Assembly: GCF_025947225.1 (NCBI RefSeq)
Contig: NZ_CP110005.1
Location: forward strand, 1,984,001 to 2,048,000
Length of the DNA: 64,000 nucleotides
Source: Flavobacterium sp. N2270
Lineage (GTDB): Bacteria; Bacteroidota; Bacteroidia; Flavobacteriales; Flavobacteriaceae
Direction of reading: 5' to 3'
The first letter of the stretch is position 1; every line of letters starts with the position of its first letter. The notes below the pieces were generated by a model. That model had not been told where the DNA came from and did no database searches. It worked only from the letters and a program-made list of their open reading frames with translations. Of this stretch, positions 52,501 through 62,724 are shown in pieces. The position numbers were made by a program, and so were the translations under genes.

Positions 52501-54013
52501 AATTATAGATGTTACTGAACATCAATTTATTTTTAGAAATATTGAAATTACTGATACTAAGCATAAAACAAAAGGTGTTTTACATGGTAATGTAAGACAT
52601 GATGTTTTTGCCGATTGGGAAATAGATTTAGAAATTAAATCAAATAATTTACTAGCCTTAGATACTAAAGATAGTGAAGATGCTTATTATTTTGGTACTG
52701 CATTTATGAATGGTTTTGCATCGGTAAAAGGACCAACAAATGCTCTTGTTATTAAAGTTAATGGTGCTTCAGAAAAAGGAACCGAAATAAAAATCCCAGT
52801 GAGCGATTCAGAGTCAATGGGAGATAATTCTTTTTTAAATTTTGTAAAAGCAAAAGATAAATACAGTTTAAAAGGAGAAAAAGCAATTGAAAAGAATAAA
52901 TATCAAGGAATAGAACTAGAACTAGATTTTGATGTAGATACAAATGCTAATATTGAAATTATTTTAGATAGAGATTCAGGACATTCAATGAACGGAAGTG
53001 GCTATGGCTCAATGCATATTGAAATTAACACTTTAGGTAAATTCCTCATGTACGGAGATTTTATTGTTGAAGAAGGGGAGTATAATTTTAAATATGGAGG
53101 TTTAATAGATAAAAAATTTAATGTTAAAAAAGGAGGAACTATTCGCTGGGAAGGTGAACCTTTAGGTGCAAACTTAGATTTAGAAGCGATTTATACTACA
53201 GAAGCTAATCCTGCATTATTATTAGAAAGCGCAACTTTTAATAAAAAAGTAATTACAAATGTTTCTATTCTTTTAAATGGAACAATAAGTAATCCAGAAC
53301 CCGATTTTAATATTGATTTCCCTAATGTAAGTTCGGTTCTAAAGAGCGAAATAGATTATCGATTACAAAATAAAGATACAAGACAAACTCAAGCAATGGC
53401 TTTACTTTCAACAGGCTCTTTTATGACTGCCGAAAATGCTGGTAATGTTGCTTATGGTCCTTTGTTTGAACGTGTAAGTGCTATTTTAAGCGATATTTTT
53501 GCTGATGAAGATAGTATGCTTAAATTTGGGTTAGATTACAGTCAAGGAGATAGAGTTAATCAAATATCAGACAGAGTAGGTGTTACATTAAACACTCAAA
53601 TTAATGATAAAATTTCAATTAATGGAAAAGTAGGAGTTCCTGTAGGTGGTGTCTCTCAATCTGTTTTGGTAGGAAATCTTGAAATTCAGATGAAGCTTAA
53701 CGAAGATGGTACACTTCAAGCTCATGTTTTTAATCGTGAAAATGATTTAAATTATAATATTGGAGGAAATATTGGTTACACACAAGGAATTGGATTAACC
53801 TATAGTATAGATTTTGATACATTTGGTGAAATGTTAAAAAAAATATTTAAAAAGAAAGATAAGCAAACTAATTCTGATTCTAATTCTTCAAATCAATCTT
53901 CAGACTCTGAACTTTCTCCTGATTATATGAATTGGACACAAGAAACAAGAAAAAAACCTATTCCTGAAGCTGAAAAAGAAAAGGAACCATTAAAAGTTCC
54001 TGAGATTGAGTAG
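49592..54013 (+). CDS. tamB: TamB-like translocation/assembly module protein (start uncertain)
   Basis: 1473 residues from the TTG at 49592, mostly repeating beta-strand segments of an elongated periplasmic groove, with the conserved DUF490 C-terminus (GGTIRWEGEPLGANLDLEAIY, later the barrel-like end). The family carries lipids or helps outer-membrane assembly. The true start is probably upstream: in-frame codons from 49517 encode KKFKKIFLRIIVGILILLLLLSIVLS, a membrane anchor, but no ATG, GTG or TTG exists between the stop at 49511 and 49592. A rare ATC start at 49517 or a sequence error is possible. TATTTTTG at 49471-49478 fits a -7 promoter element. Confidence 0.88.
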   Translation: MSLPFVQTYFGKYATNELNKAYGTDITIKNLTITPFGTVKLGNILVRDHHKDTLFYIDRLNSSILDFKKLYDSGHPYLGDVVLDGLDCKLTQYKGEKDTNLDRFIDAFDDGSPSSGRFRMKASSMTIFRSRFRYTDNNLETPKIIDFSQLNGLIEDFYIKGPNVYTNINKLSFKDYRGLFVENLKSKFTYTKSNILLENLNATTQESEMIGRVELKYKREDFSDFNNKVVFDAEFDKAIIASNDLNYFYNEFGKDNKFFIDTHLLGTLNNFTTHNLKLTDKYHSEITGNVTFKYLFDKTQSFYIKGNFDNLSSSYEKLNHILPRILGDNLPSNLIKLGNIDLNGNVELTSTYINSKVYLTSFLGAIDADLSLQNIDNIDNASYQGHIELENFNVGNFLNQNDLGAATLQVDVDGKGFNTKYLNTKIKGKIDKLYYNKYNYSNIEVDGTMKMPYFKGYLNSNDPNLRLDFNGLVDLSSKVKNYNFKTQIDYIDLAALHFSTIDTISIFKGNVTLDAKGNTFDDLEGVLNVNGASYLNTKEHYVFDEFQLTSSFDNDKVRTITVNSPDIITGKVVGKYKIDEVKKILENAVGSLYANYTPNELKSGQYLDFEFSIYNKIIDIFIPDVSISENTKFKGKINADEGKFEFDFNAPEVIAFENYFNNIKIDIDNKNPLYNTYIEMDSIRNKNYKIADFSLINVTMNDTLFVRTEFKGGKKSDDKFDLNLYHTIDENKNSVVGFKKSELNFKDYIWFINENEEKENKIVFDKKLSNFDFRNFTLSHNNQKMNFYGKLKDSTYKDFNLTFKDIDINKITPSVDSLKFDGNLNGMIKYVQNNTIYKPESQLTIDNLQINNIALGNLDFNIKGNKDFNKFFIDSKLKQDEDERFTLQGDLNYFEKETELNLEAGFDKFDISAFGPLLSSILSDVRGNATGKATIGGSLIDPEIDGRLYLNNSGVKVPYLNVNYDFEKNAIIDVTEHQFIFRNIEITDTKHKTKGVLHGNVRHDVFADWEIDLEIKSNNLLALDTKDSEDAYYFGTAFMNGFASVKGPTNALVIKVNGASEKGTEIKIPVSDSESMGDNSFLNFVKAKDKYSLKGEKAIEKNKYQGIELELDFDVDTNANIEIILDRDSGHSMNGSGYGSMHIEINTLGKFLMYGDFIVEEGEYNFKYGGLIDKKFNVKKGGTIRWEGEPLGANLDLEAIYTTEANPALLLESATFNKKVITNVSILLNGTISNPEPDFNIDFPNVSSVLKSEIDYRLQNKDTRQTQAMALLSTGSFMTAENAGNVAYGPLFERVSAILSDIFADEDSMLKFGLDYSQGDRVNQISDRVGVTLNTQINDKISINGKVGVPVGGVSQSVLVGNLEIQMKLNEDGTLQAHVFNRENDLNYNIGGNIGYTQGIGLTYSIDFDTFGEMLKKIFKKKDKQTNSDSNSSNQSSDSELSPDYMNWTQETRKKPIPEAEKEKEPLKVPEIE

Positions 54014-54042
54014 TTGTTTTTCATTTCCTTTTTTTAAATTTA
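54014..54042 (+). promoter_or_regulatory. Candidate pfkA promoter
   Basis: TTG (54014-54016), 18 bases, then TAAATTTA (54035-54042), one mismatch from TAnnTTTG. It sits in the 44-base gap after tamB, giving a very short leader. Confidence 0.4.
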
Positions 54043-54057
54043 CATATATAAAATACT

Positions 54058-55044
54058 ATGTCAACAAATATTAATAAAATTGCTGTATTAACTTCTGGAG
54101 GAGATTCTCCAGGAATGAATGCTGCAATTCGTGCAGTTGTAAGAACTTGCGCGTATCATAATGTCAATTGTTTAGGAGTCTATAGAGGTTATCAAGGAAT
54201 GATTGAAGGCGATTTTAAAGAAATGGGACCTCGTTCAGTCAATAATATTATCAATAAAGGTGGAACTATCTTAAAATCTGCCCGATCAAAAGATTTTATG
54301 ACTGCTGAAGGTAGAAAAAAAGCATACAATCATTTAAAAAAAGCTAATGTTGATGCACTCGTTGTAATTGGTGGTGATGGTTCTTTTACAGGAGCTGAAA
54401 TTTTTAATAAAGAATTCAATTTCCCAGTAATAGGAATTCCAGGAACTATCGATAATGATATCTTTGGAACAAGCCACACTCTTGGATACGATACTGCCTT
54501 AAATACTGTAGTTGATGTTATTGATAAAATTAGGGATACAGCTAGTTCTCATAACCGACTTTTCTTTGTTGAAGTCATGGGAAGAGATGCAGGTCATATT
54601 GCCTTAAATACAGGTATTGGAGCAGGTGCAGAAGAGATTCTTATTCCTGAGGAAGATTTAGGTTTAGATCGACTTTTAGAATCATTAAAGCGCAGTAAAG
54701 AATCAGGAAAATCATCAAGTATCGTAGTCGTTTCTGAAGGTGATAAAACAGGTAAAAACGTTTTCGAACTAAAAGATTATGTAGAAGAACATATGCCAGA
54801 ATATGATGTTAGGGTTTCTGTTTTAGGTCATATGCAACGTGGCGGAGCGCCATCATGTTTTGATAGAGTTTTAGCCTCAAGGCTTGGAGTTAAAGCAGTC
54901 GAAGCATTATTAGAGGGGAAATCTAACTTTATGGCAGGAATATTAAGCGACAAAATAGTCTTAACTCCTTTAGAACAAGCCATTAAGGGTCATTTCGAAA
55001 TAGATAAAGAATTAATTAGAGTGTCAGACATAATGTCTACATAA
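54058..55044 (+). CDS. pfkA: ATP-dependent 6-phosphofructokinase
   Basis: Phosphorylates fructose 6-phosphate in glycolysis. 328 residues. Nucleotide site TSGGDSPGMNAAIRAVVR (12-29), GGDGSFTGA (about 102-110), catalytic GTIDNDIFGTSHTLGYDTALN with D of TIDND, and VEVMGRDAGHIAL. The GGDGS glycine (not aspartate) points to ATP rather than pyrophosphate as donor. Followed by gapA and mgsA, making a glycolytic cluster. Confidence 0.96.
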   Translation: MSTNINKIAVLTSGGDSPGMNAAIRAVVRTCAYHNVNCLGVYRGYQGMIEGDFKEMGPRSVNNIINKGGTILKSARSKDFMTAEGRKKAYNHLKKANVDALVVIGGDGSFTGAEIFNKEFNFPVIGIPGTIDNDIFGTSHTLGYDTALNTVVDVIDKIRDTASSHNRLFFVEVMGRDAGHIALNTGIGAGAEEILIPEEDLGLDRLLESLKRSKESGKSSSIVVVSEGDKTGKNVFELKDYVEEHMPEYDVRVSVLGHMQRGGAPSCFDRVLASRLGVKAVEALLEGKSNFMAGILSDKIVLTPLEQAIKGHFEIDKELIRVSDIMST

Positions 55045-55094
55045 TTTCATTGTATAATTGCTAAGATAAACACACAACTAATCAAGCAAATTAA

Positions 55095-56117
<1,023 letters not shown>

Positions 56118-56969
56118 ATGATATTATTAGTTGATAGTGGTTCTACAAAAGCGGATTGGACAGCAGTAGACAATAACGGAGGAACTCTTTTTGCTACGGC
56201 AACTTTAGGTTTAAATCCGTCAGTATTATCTGGTGATGAAATTATTGAACGTATAAGTACAAATGAATCAATATCAACTAATAAAAAAAATATAGAAAAG
56301 GTTTTCTTTTATGGTGCTGGTTGCGGTACCGAAAAAATGAAGATGTATTTAAAAGAATTGCTGCAAAACTATTTTCAAAATGCTGAAATTCAAGTATATG
56401 AAGATACTTATGCTGCGGTTTTTGGAACAACTCCAAAAGGAGAAAAGGCGATAGTTTGTATTCTTGGAACAGGTTCTAATTGTAGTTATTTTGATGGAGA
56501 AAAATTACATCAAAAAATCACTTCTTTAGGTTATATTGTTATGGATGATTGTAGCGGTAATCGTTTTGGAAGACATATTATTCGTGGTTATTATTTCAAT
56601 GAAATGCCAATTTATTTGAGAGAAAAACTAGAACAACAATATAATTTAGATGCCGATTTTATTAAAAATAAATTATACAAAGAACCTAATCCAAATGCAT
56701 TTCTAGCTTCTTTTGCAAAGTTTTTAATAGAACATAAAAATACTTCTTTTTGTAAAAAATATATTAACGAAGAAATTCAATTATTCATTGAACATAATAT
56801 TTTACAATTTGAAAATGCTAAAGAAGTTCCTATTCACTTTATTGGTTCAATAGCTTATTATTTAAAAGAAGAATTAACCGAAGCATTACATTCTCACGGA
56901 TTACAAATAGGTAATGTTTATGTAAAACCTATGGAAGGCTTAATTAATTATCATATTTTAAATTCATAA
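56118..56969 (+). CDS. BadF/BadG/BcrA-type ATPase, probable N-acetylglucosamine kinase-like
   Basis: 283 residues, ASKHA fold. Phosphate-1 loop LLVDSGSTKADWTAVD (3-18), adenosine and phosphate-2 segment AIVCILGTGSNCSYFDG and GYIVMDDCSGNRFGR. Close in plan to the eukaryotic-type N-acetylglucosamine kinase found in Bacteroidota; an amino-sugar substrate is a guess. It starts immediately after gapA and ends 4 bp before mgsA, so it is in the same transcript. Confidence 0.85.
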   Translation: MILLVDSGSTKADWTAVDNNGGTLFATATLGLNPSVLSGDEIIERISTNESISTNKKNIEKVFFYGAGCGTEKMKMYLKELLQNYFQNAEIQVYEDTYAAVFGTTPKGEKAIVCILGTGSNCSYFDGEKLHQKITSLGYIVMDDCSGNRFGRHIIRGYYFNEMPIYLREKLEQQYNLDADFIKNKLYKEPNPNAFLASFAKFLIEHKNTSFCKKYINEEIQLFIEHNILQFENAKEVPIHFIGSIAYYLKEELTEALHSHGLQIGNVYVKPMEGLINYHILNS

Positions 56970-56973
56970 AAAA

Positions 56974-57357
56974 ATGAATAGAAAAATGGAAATCGCAGTA
57001 ATTGCACACGATGGTAAAAAAGCTGATATGGTGCAGTTTTTGAATAAAAATAAACATATTCTTATTGAAGAAAATATTAAGTTAATTGCAACAGGAACCA
57101 CTGGAGGAAAGGTAGAATCAGTAGGAATTAAAGTTAAAAAAATGCTTTCAGGTCCGCAAGGTGGCGATGCACAAATTGCAGCTAGAGTAGCAGAGGGCAA
57201 AACAAAAATGGTTTTGTTTTTTAAAGATCCAAATTCTAGCCATGCTCACGAACCCGATATTTCTATGCTTATTCGTATTTGTGATGTGCATAATGTTCCA
57301 TTGGCTACAAACGAGGCTACAGCACAAATGTTAATGAATGCCTTGTTAATGGATTAA
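56974..57357 (+). CDS. mgsA: Methylglyoxal synthase
   Basis: Converts dihydroxyacetone phosphate to methylglyoxal, a bypass at the triose level. 127 residues: IAVIAHDGKKADM (8-20), phosphate-binding TGTTGGKV (40-47), catalytic-type Asp in GPQGGDAQIAARVAEG (D65), and DPNSSHAHEPDISMLIRICDVHNVPLATNEATA. Downstream of gapA, the enzyme that consumes the competing triose phosphate, which fits overflow control when glycolysis is unbalanced. Confidence 0.95.
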   Translation: MNRKMEIAVIAHDGKKADMVQFLNKNKHILIEENIKLIATGTTGGKVESVGIKVKKMLSGPQGGDAQIAARVAEGKTKMVLFFKDPNSSHAHEPDISMLIRICDVHNVPLATNEATAQMLMNALLMD

Positions 57358-57380
57358 TTTTAAGTTTTAATATTTACAAT

Positions 57381-57420
57381 AAAAAGGCGATTCTTCTAAA
57401 TTGAAGAATCGCCTTTTTAT
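57381..57420. terminator. Bidirectional terminator between mgsA and ridA
   Basis: A perfect 16-bp stem AAAAAGGCGATTCTTC/GAAGAATCGCCTTTTT (57381-57396 with 57403-57418) with a TAAATT loop, between convergent genes. Confidence 0.95.
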
Positions 57421-57435
57421 TTTTTGTTATATCGA

Positions 57436-57816
57436 CTACTTACAAGCTATCATTGAAATTTCAACGTTTACATTTTTAGGTAAACAAGCCACTTCAACCG
57501 TTTCTCTTGCAGGAGCTGTTTTTTCATCAAAATAAGCGCCATAAACAGCATTAATTCTGGCAAAATTATTCATGTCGCTAATAAAGATAGTAGCTTTAAA
57601 AACATCGCTAAAATTCATTTCAGCCGCTTCTAAAACTGCTTTCATATTTTCCATTACCATTTTAGTTTCATTTTCTATAGTATCTAAAACTAACTCGTTT
57701 GTTTTTGGATCAATAGCAATTTGTCCAGAGGTGTATAATGTATTGTTTACCAAAACCGCTTGGTTATAGGGGCCAATAGGAGCTGGTGCATTTTTGGTGA
57801 AAATTATTTTTTTCAT
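57436..57816 (-). CDS. ridA: RidA family enamine/imine deaminase
   Basis: The start is set at MKKIIFTKNAPAPIGPYNQAV (57816), the normal family start; an upstream ATG (57897) would run into lptD. 126 residues with the signature GPYNQAV, SGQIAIDP, and ARETVEVACLPKNVNVEISMIA with the substrate-binding Arg. Removes reactive 2-aminoacrylate-type intermediates. It begins 31 bp after lptD. Confidence 0.93.
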   Translation of the reverse strand: MKKIIFTKNAPAPIGPYNQAVLVNNTLYTSGQIAIDPKTNELVLDTIENETKMVMENMKAVLEAAEMNFSDVFKATIFISDMNNFARINAVYGAYFDEKTAPARETVEVACLPKNVNVEISMIACK

Positions 57817-57847
57817 GATGTGTATAAATAAGTAGTTAGCTAAATTT

Positions 57848-60531
57848 TTATTGAAAAACTCTATCTGGTAATTGACGTTTATCCCATTTAATATCACTTA
57901 AAACTGAAGAAGTAATTCCTATAAAGAATCCCCAATATGTATTTGTACCATATGGAACCCAATTTAAACTCATTCTCCAACTTTCTAAATCTCGTTCAAA
58001 ACGTAATTGTGTAAATGTTACTCCTTGTTGTTTAAAGTCATATCCTGAAGAAAATCCAACTTTCCATCTTGGTGCTAATTCAATATTTCCAGACATCATT
58101 AACGAATTTGAAGAAATTTCATTTTGCCTGTTACTATTATTATAAGTCACAGAATAAGCTAAACGTAAGTCCCATGGTAATTCTGTATTGTACCATTTGT
58201 TTTCTTTTGTTTCACCTTTATTATCTTCATCATTTTTGTCAAATAAGCTTTGTTTACTATTACTTAAGTCTACACCTGTGCCAAATAAATCATCTCCTCT
58301 ACCGCCATTTTGTTGGGTTTGCTCTGATTTTTTTGTATCATTACTAGAAAAACTATAATTTAATGTCATATTTGCACTAGTCATTCTAAACAAACTACCT
58401 CCATTATCGATATTCCAAGTATCTATTCTATTTCCAGAATTGTCAATAGCATAAGGATCTAATGTAGTTGCAAAATTAACATTCATTTTATTTTTAAAGA
58501 ATTGCGTTCCACCGCTAACTCGCATTGGAGACCAAGCTGTAGAATCAGCATTTATATTATAATCTGCAGAAAAGTTTAAGTTATTCAATAACATTACTTT
58601 TTTAGGCATTCCGTTCTTACTTTCTTTATCAGTAACTTTTGCTTCAAATGTATTACTTAAAGAGAATCCTAAAATATTTGAATTACTTTGACTTGGTGAT
58701 CCAAATATTCCACCTTCAAATCTAGTATATTCTTGATAAGTGTTTCCTGTTGCATCAATTGCATATGTATCGTAATATTTTTCAAAACTTGGAGTATAAC
58801 CATAAGAAACGTTTGGTCTCATTACATGTCTTATAGCTTGAATTTTTTTCTCTTCTCCAAAATTAAAAGTACCATATATAGTAGTACCAATACTCGAGGT
58901 AAAGTTGTATGTTCTAAAAGCATCAAAACCTTTAATGTCATCTGTAATAACTTCGTTATCAGTTGAACTAAAATATTTATTTATGGTATTAAAAGTCCAA
59001 ACTTCATTATAATTTGCACTAGTAGTAACACTAAAATATTTAAATATTTTAAAATTGGTGCTAATAGGAATTGTATGTTGAAAACCCGATTTTGCATCTC
59101 TGAACATTTGAGGTTTGAAGAATAAAGAATCATTTGTACTTATCCTATTTTCTCCTCTCAAATTATATTGAAAGTTAATGTTTTTAATAAAACCTTTTTT
59201 TATTCCGTCTTTTGGAGCAAATGGAAATATTCTATCTACACTTGCTTGAAGAGTAGGTAAGGTCATATTTATAATTTCAGTATTTGTATTTTGGTTGTGA
59301 GTAGCAGATAATGATAAGTTTACTTGTGGAACAGTTTGAAACGTTTTTTGATATGAAATAGATGAACTCATATTATTGTTCAAACTAGATCCAATATTAG
59401 CTAAACTTACTGACTGTCTATAGTATTGACTACTACCTAAGTTAACAGATGCAGAAAACCTAGAATTAGCAGCCGCTTTTGAATCTTGAGCATGTGACCA
59501 TTGAATGTTATATTGTTTAGATTTAACATAATCATCAAAACCTCTTTCACTTTGTATGTTATTTTCAAATCTAAAGTTTAATCTTCCATTAAACTTATAA
59601 CGTTTTGCATAACTACTTTCAGCACGAAGTGCGTAACTTCCATTAGTATAATAATCACCTAAAACTGCTAAATCATAATAATCACTTAATGCAAAGTAAT
59701 AACCAGCATTTTGAAGAAAGTAACCTTGTTTATTAGATTGCCCAGGAGTTGGTAAAATAAAACCAGAAGTGTTCTCTTCTGTCATAGGAAAATATGCAAA
59801 AGGTAATCCAATAGGAGTAGGAACATCAGCAATTACAAGATTTGTTAATCCTGCAACAACTTTTTCTTGGGTACAAATTTTACTTTTCTAATTAAAAAAT
59901 AATATTCAGGATCATCTATGTTTTTTGAAGTGGTGATTCTTGCATTTTTCATAAAATAAACCGAATCATTTTCTCTTTTAGAAATCTCAGCTTTTATGTT
60001 TAATTCACCTTGCTTGGTTCTAGAGTTCCAAACCAAAGCTTTCTTAGTTTTAAAGTTAAAACGAATAGAATCAGGTTCAATTATATTATTACCCTGTTTA
60101 AAAATAGGATATTGTGTGTAATTTCCTGCACTGTCTTTTATTCGTCCCGCATAAACTTCGCTTTTTTCATAATCTAAAACAATAATTCCAGATTTTAACT
60201 CAATGTCGGTATAATAAAGTTCGGCTTGATTATATAAAGTAAGCTGTTTTTTAACCTGATCCATTTTTTCATAATCTAGAGCTTTTCTTTTAACAATACC
60301 CTCAAGAATATTTTTTTGTTTTTTTACAGAATCTTTTTCAATAGAAACTTTAGCTTCTTCTGTTCCTATTTTAGTTACGCTAAATGTTTCATTTTTAGGA
60401 GTTTCCTGAGAATATGCAGGAATAATTCCAATTATTAGAAAAAATGCGGATAAAACGATATGAAATAACTTTGTGTGCAATGCTAATAATAGTATTTTTG
60501 TAAAAATTTGGCTCACTTTTTGAAGTGTCAA
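57848..60531 (-). pseudogene. lptD: LPS assembly protein LptD, frameshifted as given
   Basis: Outer-membrane protein that inserts lipopolysaccharide. The N-terminal frame (60531-59845) has a signal sequence ending in AYSQ and the OstA/LptA-like jellyroll (AELYYTDIELKSGIIVLDY, IRFNFKTKKALVWNSRTKQGEL). It breaks after RKVKFVPKKK and the family sequence resumes in another frame as VVAGLTNLVIADVPTPIGLPFAYFPM, continuing as the large beta-barrel to 57848. Joined length is about 894 residues, normal for Flavobacterium. The break is an A5 run (59861-59865) lacking one base. Since LptD is normally essential, sequencing error is the first suspicion. Confidence 0.88.
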
Positions 60532-60602
60532 ACTTACAATATATTTTTTTGCAAAAATAAGATTTTAATATAATTATAACGATGTTACTAAAAACTAATA
60601 AT

Positions 60603-61727
60603 ATGAATTTTTTGAAAAATCACTTTTTAAAGATATTTCTTTTAAGTATTTCTTTCATTTTTTCAAACCAAATTAATGCTCAATCTAAATCAAAATTTAA
60701 AATTGTTTTAGATGCTGGGCATGGTGGAAAAGATTATGGAACAGTTTATCATGGAAATATTGAAAAGAAAATTGCACTAGCAACTACTTTAAAGGTGGGT
60801 GATTTATTAGATAAAGACTCAGAAATTGAAATTGTTTATTCCAGAAAGACTGATGTTTTTGTAGAACTAAAAGATAGAGCGAATAATGCTAATAAAGCCG
60901 ATGCCGATTTATTTGTTTCCATTCATTGTAATGGAGTAAAAAACTTTGGACCTTATGGTACAGAAACTTTTGTAATGGGTTTAACACGTAGTACTACTAA
61001 TTTAGATGTGGCAAAAAGTGAAAACTCGGTAATTCTATTAGAAAAGGATTATAAAGAAAAATATAACGGTTTTGATCCTAATAAACCAGAAACTCTTATT
61101 GGACTTAAGATTCTTCAAGAGGAATATTTAAATCAAAGTATAGATTTAGCTGCAAAAGTGCAATCAAACTTTACAAATACTTTAAACAGAAAAGATAGAG
61201 GTGTTAAACAAGCTCCATTATGGGTTTTAGATGCTTCTTATATGCCAAGTGTACTTATTGAAATAGGATTTATCTCAAATGTTGAAGAAGGAAATTTTTT
61301 AAATTCAGATGACGGACAGGATAAAGTTGCAAAAGCAATTGCTGATGCTATCTTTTCTTATAAAAAGGAATATTTTAACCCAAGTTCATCTTCAAGTATT
61401 GTTGTTGAGACTAAAAAAGAAGTTGAAAAAGTTGTAAATGAAGAAAAACCAGTGGTAAAAACAGTACCTAACAAAGGAATTGTGTTTAAAGTTCAAATTT
61501 CAGCTAGTGGAACAAAACTAGAAACATCTTCATCTAATTTTAAAGGTTTAGATAATATTTCTAGAGAGCAATCGGGTAAATTATATAAATACTTTTATGG
61601 AATTGAAAATAATTACAATGATGCAAAATTAAGGTTAACAGAAGCAAAAGATAAAGGTTATAGCTCTGCATTTTTAGTTGCTTATAAAGATGGAGTAAAA
61701 ATAAGCGTTTCAGACGCAATAAAATAA
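60603..61727 (+). CDS. N-acetylmuramoyl-L-alanine amidase with SPOR-like C-terminus
   Basis: The start is set at MNFLKNHFLKIFLLSISFIF (60603), which gives a clean signal peptide ending INAQ; an earlier ATG is at 60582. 374 residues. The Amidase_3 domain has zinc His in LDAGHGGKDYG, Glu/His in VSIHCNGV, and catalytic Glu in PSVLIEIGFISN. A low-complexity linker (SSSSSIVVETKKEVEKVV) leads to a C-terminal SPOR-like domain (VFKVQISASGTKLET...KYFYGIENNYNDAKLRL). It cleaves peptides from glycan strands, probably at division. Divergent from lptD. Confidence 0.93.
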   Translation: MNFLKNHFLKIFLLSISFIFSNQINAQSKSKFKIVLDAGHGGKDYGTVYHGNIEKKIALATTLKVGDLLDKDSEIEIVYSRKTDVFVELKDRANNANKADADLFVSIHCNGVKNFGPYGTETFVMGLTRSTTNLDVAKSENSVILLEKDYKEKYNGFDPNKPETLIGLKILQEEYLNQSIDLAAKVQSNFTNTLNRKDRGVKQAPLWVLDASYMPSVLIEIGFISNVEEGNFLNSDDGQDKVAKAIADAIFSYKKEYFNPSSSSSIVVETKKEVEKVVNEEKPVVKTVPNKGIVFKVQISASGTKLETSSSNFKGLDNISREQSGKLYKYFYGIENNYNDAKLRLTEAKDKGYSSAFLVAYKDGVKISVSDAIK

Positions 61728-61760
61728 AATATTGTTTATTTTTGTTAAAAATAGAAAATT

Positions 61761-62711
61761 TTGAAATTAACTAGAGAAATTAAAACAGCCATATTGGTTA
61801 TATCATCCATCTTATTGTTTTTTTGGGGATATAGTTTTTTAAAAGGTAAAAATTTATTTGATACAAATAAAAAATTGTACGTGGTTTATGAAAACGTTGC
61901 GGGACTAGAATCTTCTGCACCTGTTACTTTAAATGGACTAAAAATTGGTAAAGTAAATAGTATTTCCATTAATCCTGATGGTAAATTATTAGTAGAACTT
62001 CAAATCTCTACCGATTTTCCAATTTCAAAATCGAGTATCGCAGAAATTTATGACTCTGGTTTAGTTGGTGGAAGACAAATTTCAATCAATTTAAATCTAG
62101 AAGATAAAAGCGAAGCTGCTTCGGGTGATTATTTAAAAGCTTCTTCAAAATTAGGTTTAACCGATGCACTTGCTGTTCAAATTGAACCACTTAAAGATAA
62201 AATTGAAAAACTTTTAGAAAATGCTAATATACTATTTGAAAATGTAAATGACATTTTAGACGAAAAAGCAAAAGCTAATCTTCAAAATACAATTTCAGAA
62301 TTAAATTCTACAATGACCGAATTTAGTGGCGCTTCTAAAAACCTTAATCAATTATTAGCTACAAATAAATCTAAATTAGATCATACGTTTACAAGTTTAG
62401 ATAAAACAGTTTCTAATTTTGAAGTAATTTCAGATTCATTAGCCAATGCAAACCTTGGAAAAACAGTTAAAAATTTAGAAAAAACATTAGCAAATGTTGA
62501 CAAACTTTTAGCTGATATGGAACAAGGAAATGGTACAATGGGTAAATTAATGAAAGACGAAGCTATGTACAATAATTTTACAAAAGCTTCAAGTGAATTA
62601 GAATTACTTTTACAAGATTTAAGATTAAACCCTACACGTTATATAAATGTTTCTGTATTTGGTAAAAAAAATAAACCATATGTAGAACCAACTGAAACTA
62701 AAAAAGACTAA
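61761..62711 (+). CDS. MlaD family (MCE-domain) lipid-transport protein
   Basis: 316 residues from a TTG start; MKLTREIKTAILV is the usual family beginning and no ATG is nearby. Membrane anchor at about 9-27, MCE domain at about 37-115 (YVVYENVAGLESSAPVTLNGLKIGKV), then a long helical region (130-290, for example TVKNLEKTLANVDKLLADM). The family binds phospholipids between the membranes as the substrate-binding part of an Mla-type ABC system; no ATPase or permease genes are adjacent. 33 bp after the amidase, 13 bp before the Fe-S protein gene. Confidence 0.9.
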   Translation: MKLTREIKTAILVISSILLFFWGYSFLKGKNLFDTNKKLYVVYENVAGLESSAPVTLNGLKIGKVNSISINPDGKLLVELQISTDFPISKSSIAEIYDSGLVGGRQISINLNLEDKSEAASGDYLKASSKLGLTDALAVQIEPLKDKIEKLLENANILFENVNDILDEKAKANLQNTISELNSTMTEFSGASKNLNQLLATNKSKLDHTFTSLDKTVSNFEVISDSLANANLGKTVKNLEKTLANVDKLLADMEQGNGTMGKLMKDEAMYNNFTKASSELELLLQDLRLNPTRYINVSVFGKKNKPYVEPTETKKD

Positions 62712-62724
62712 TTTATTATATATT

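Noticed and set aside
57817..57897. 27-residue N-terminal extension of RidA
   Set aside because: It overlaps the end of lptD and precedes the conserved family start MKKIIFTKNAPAP.
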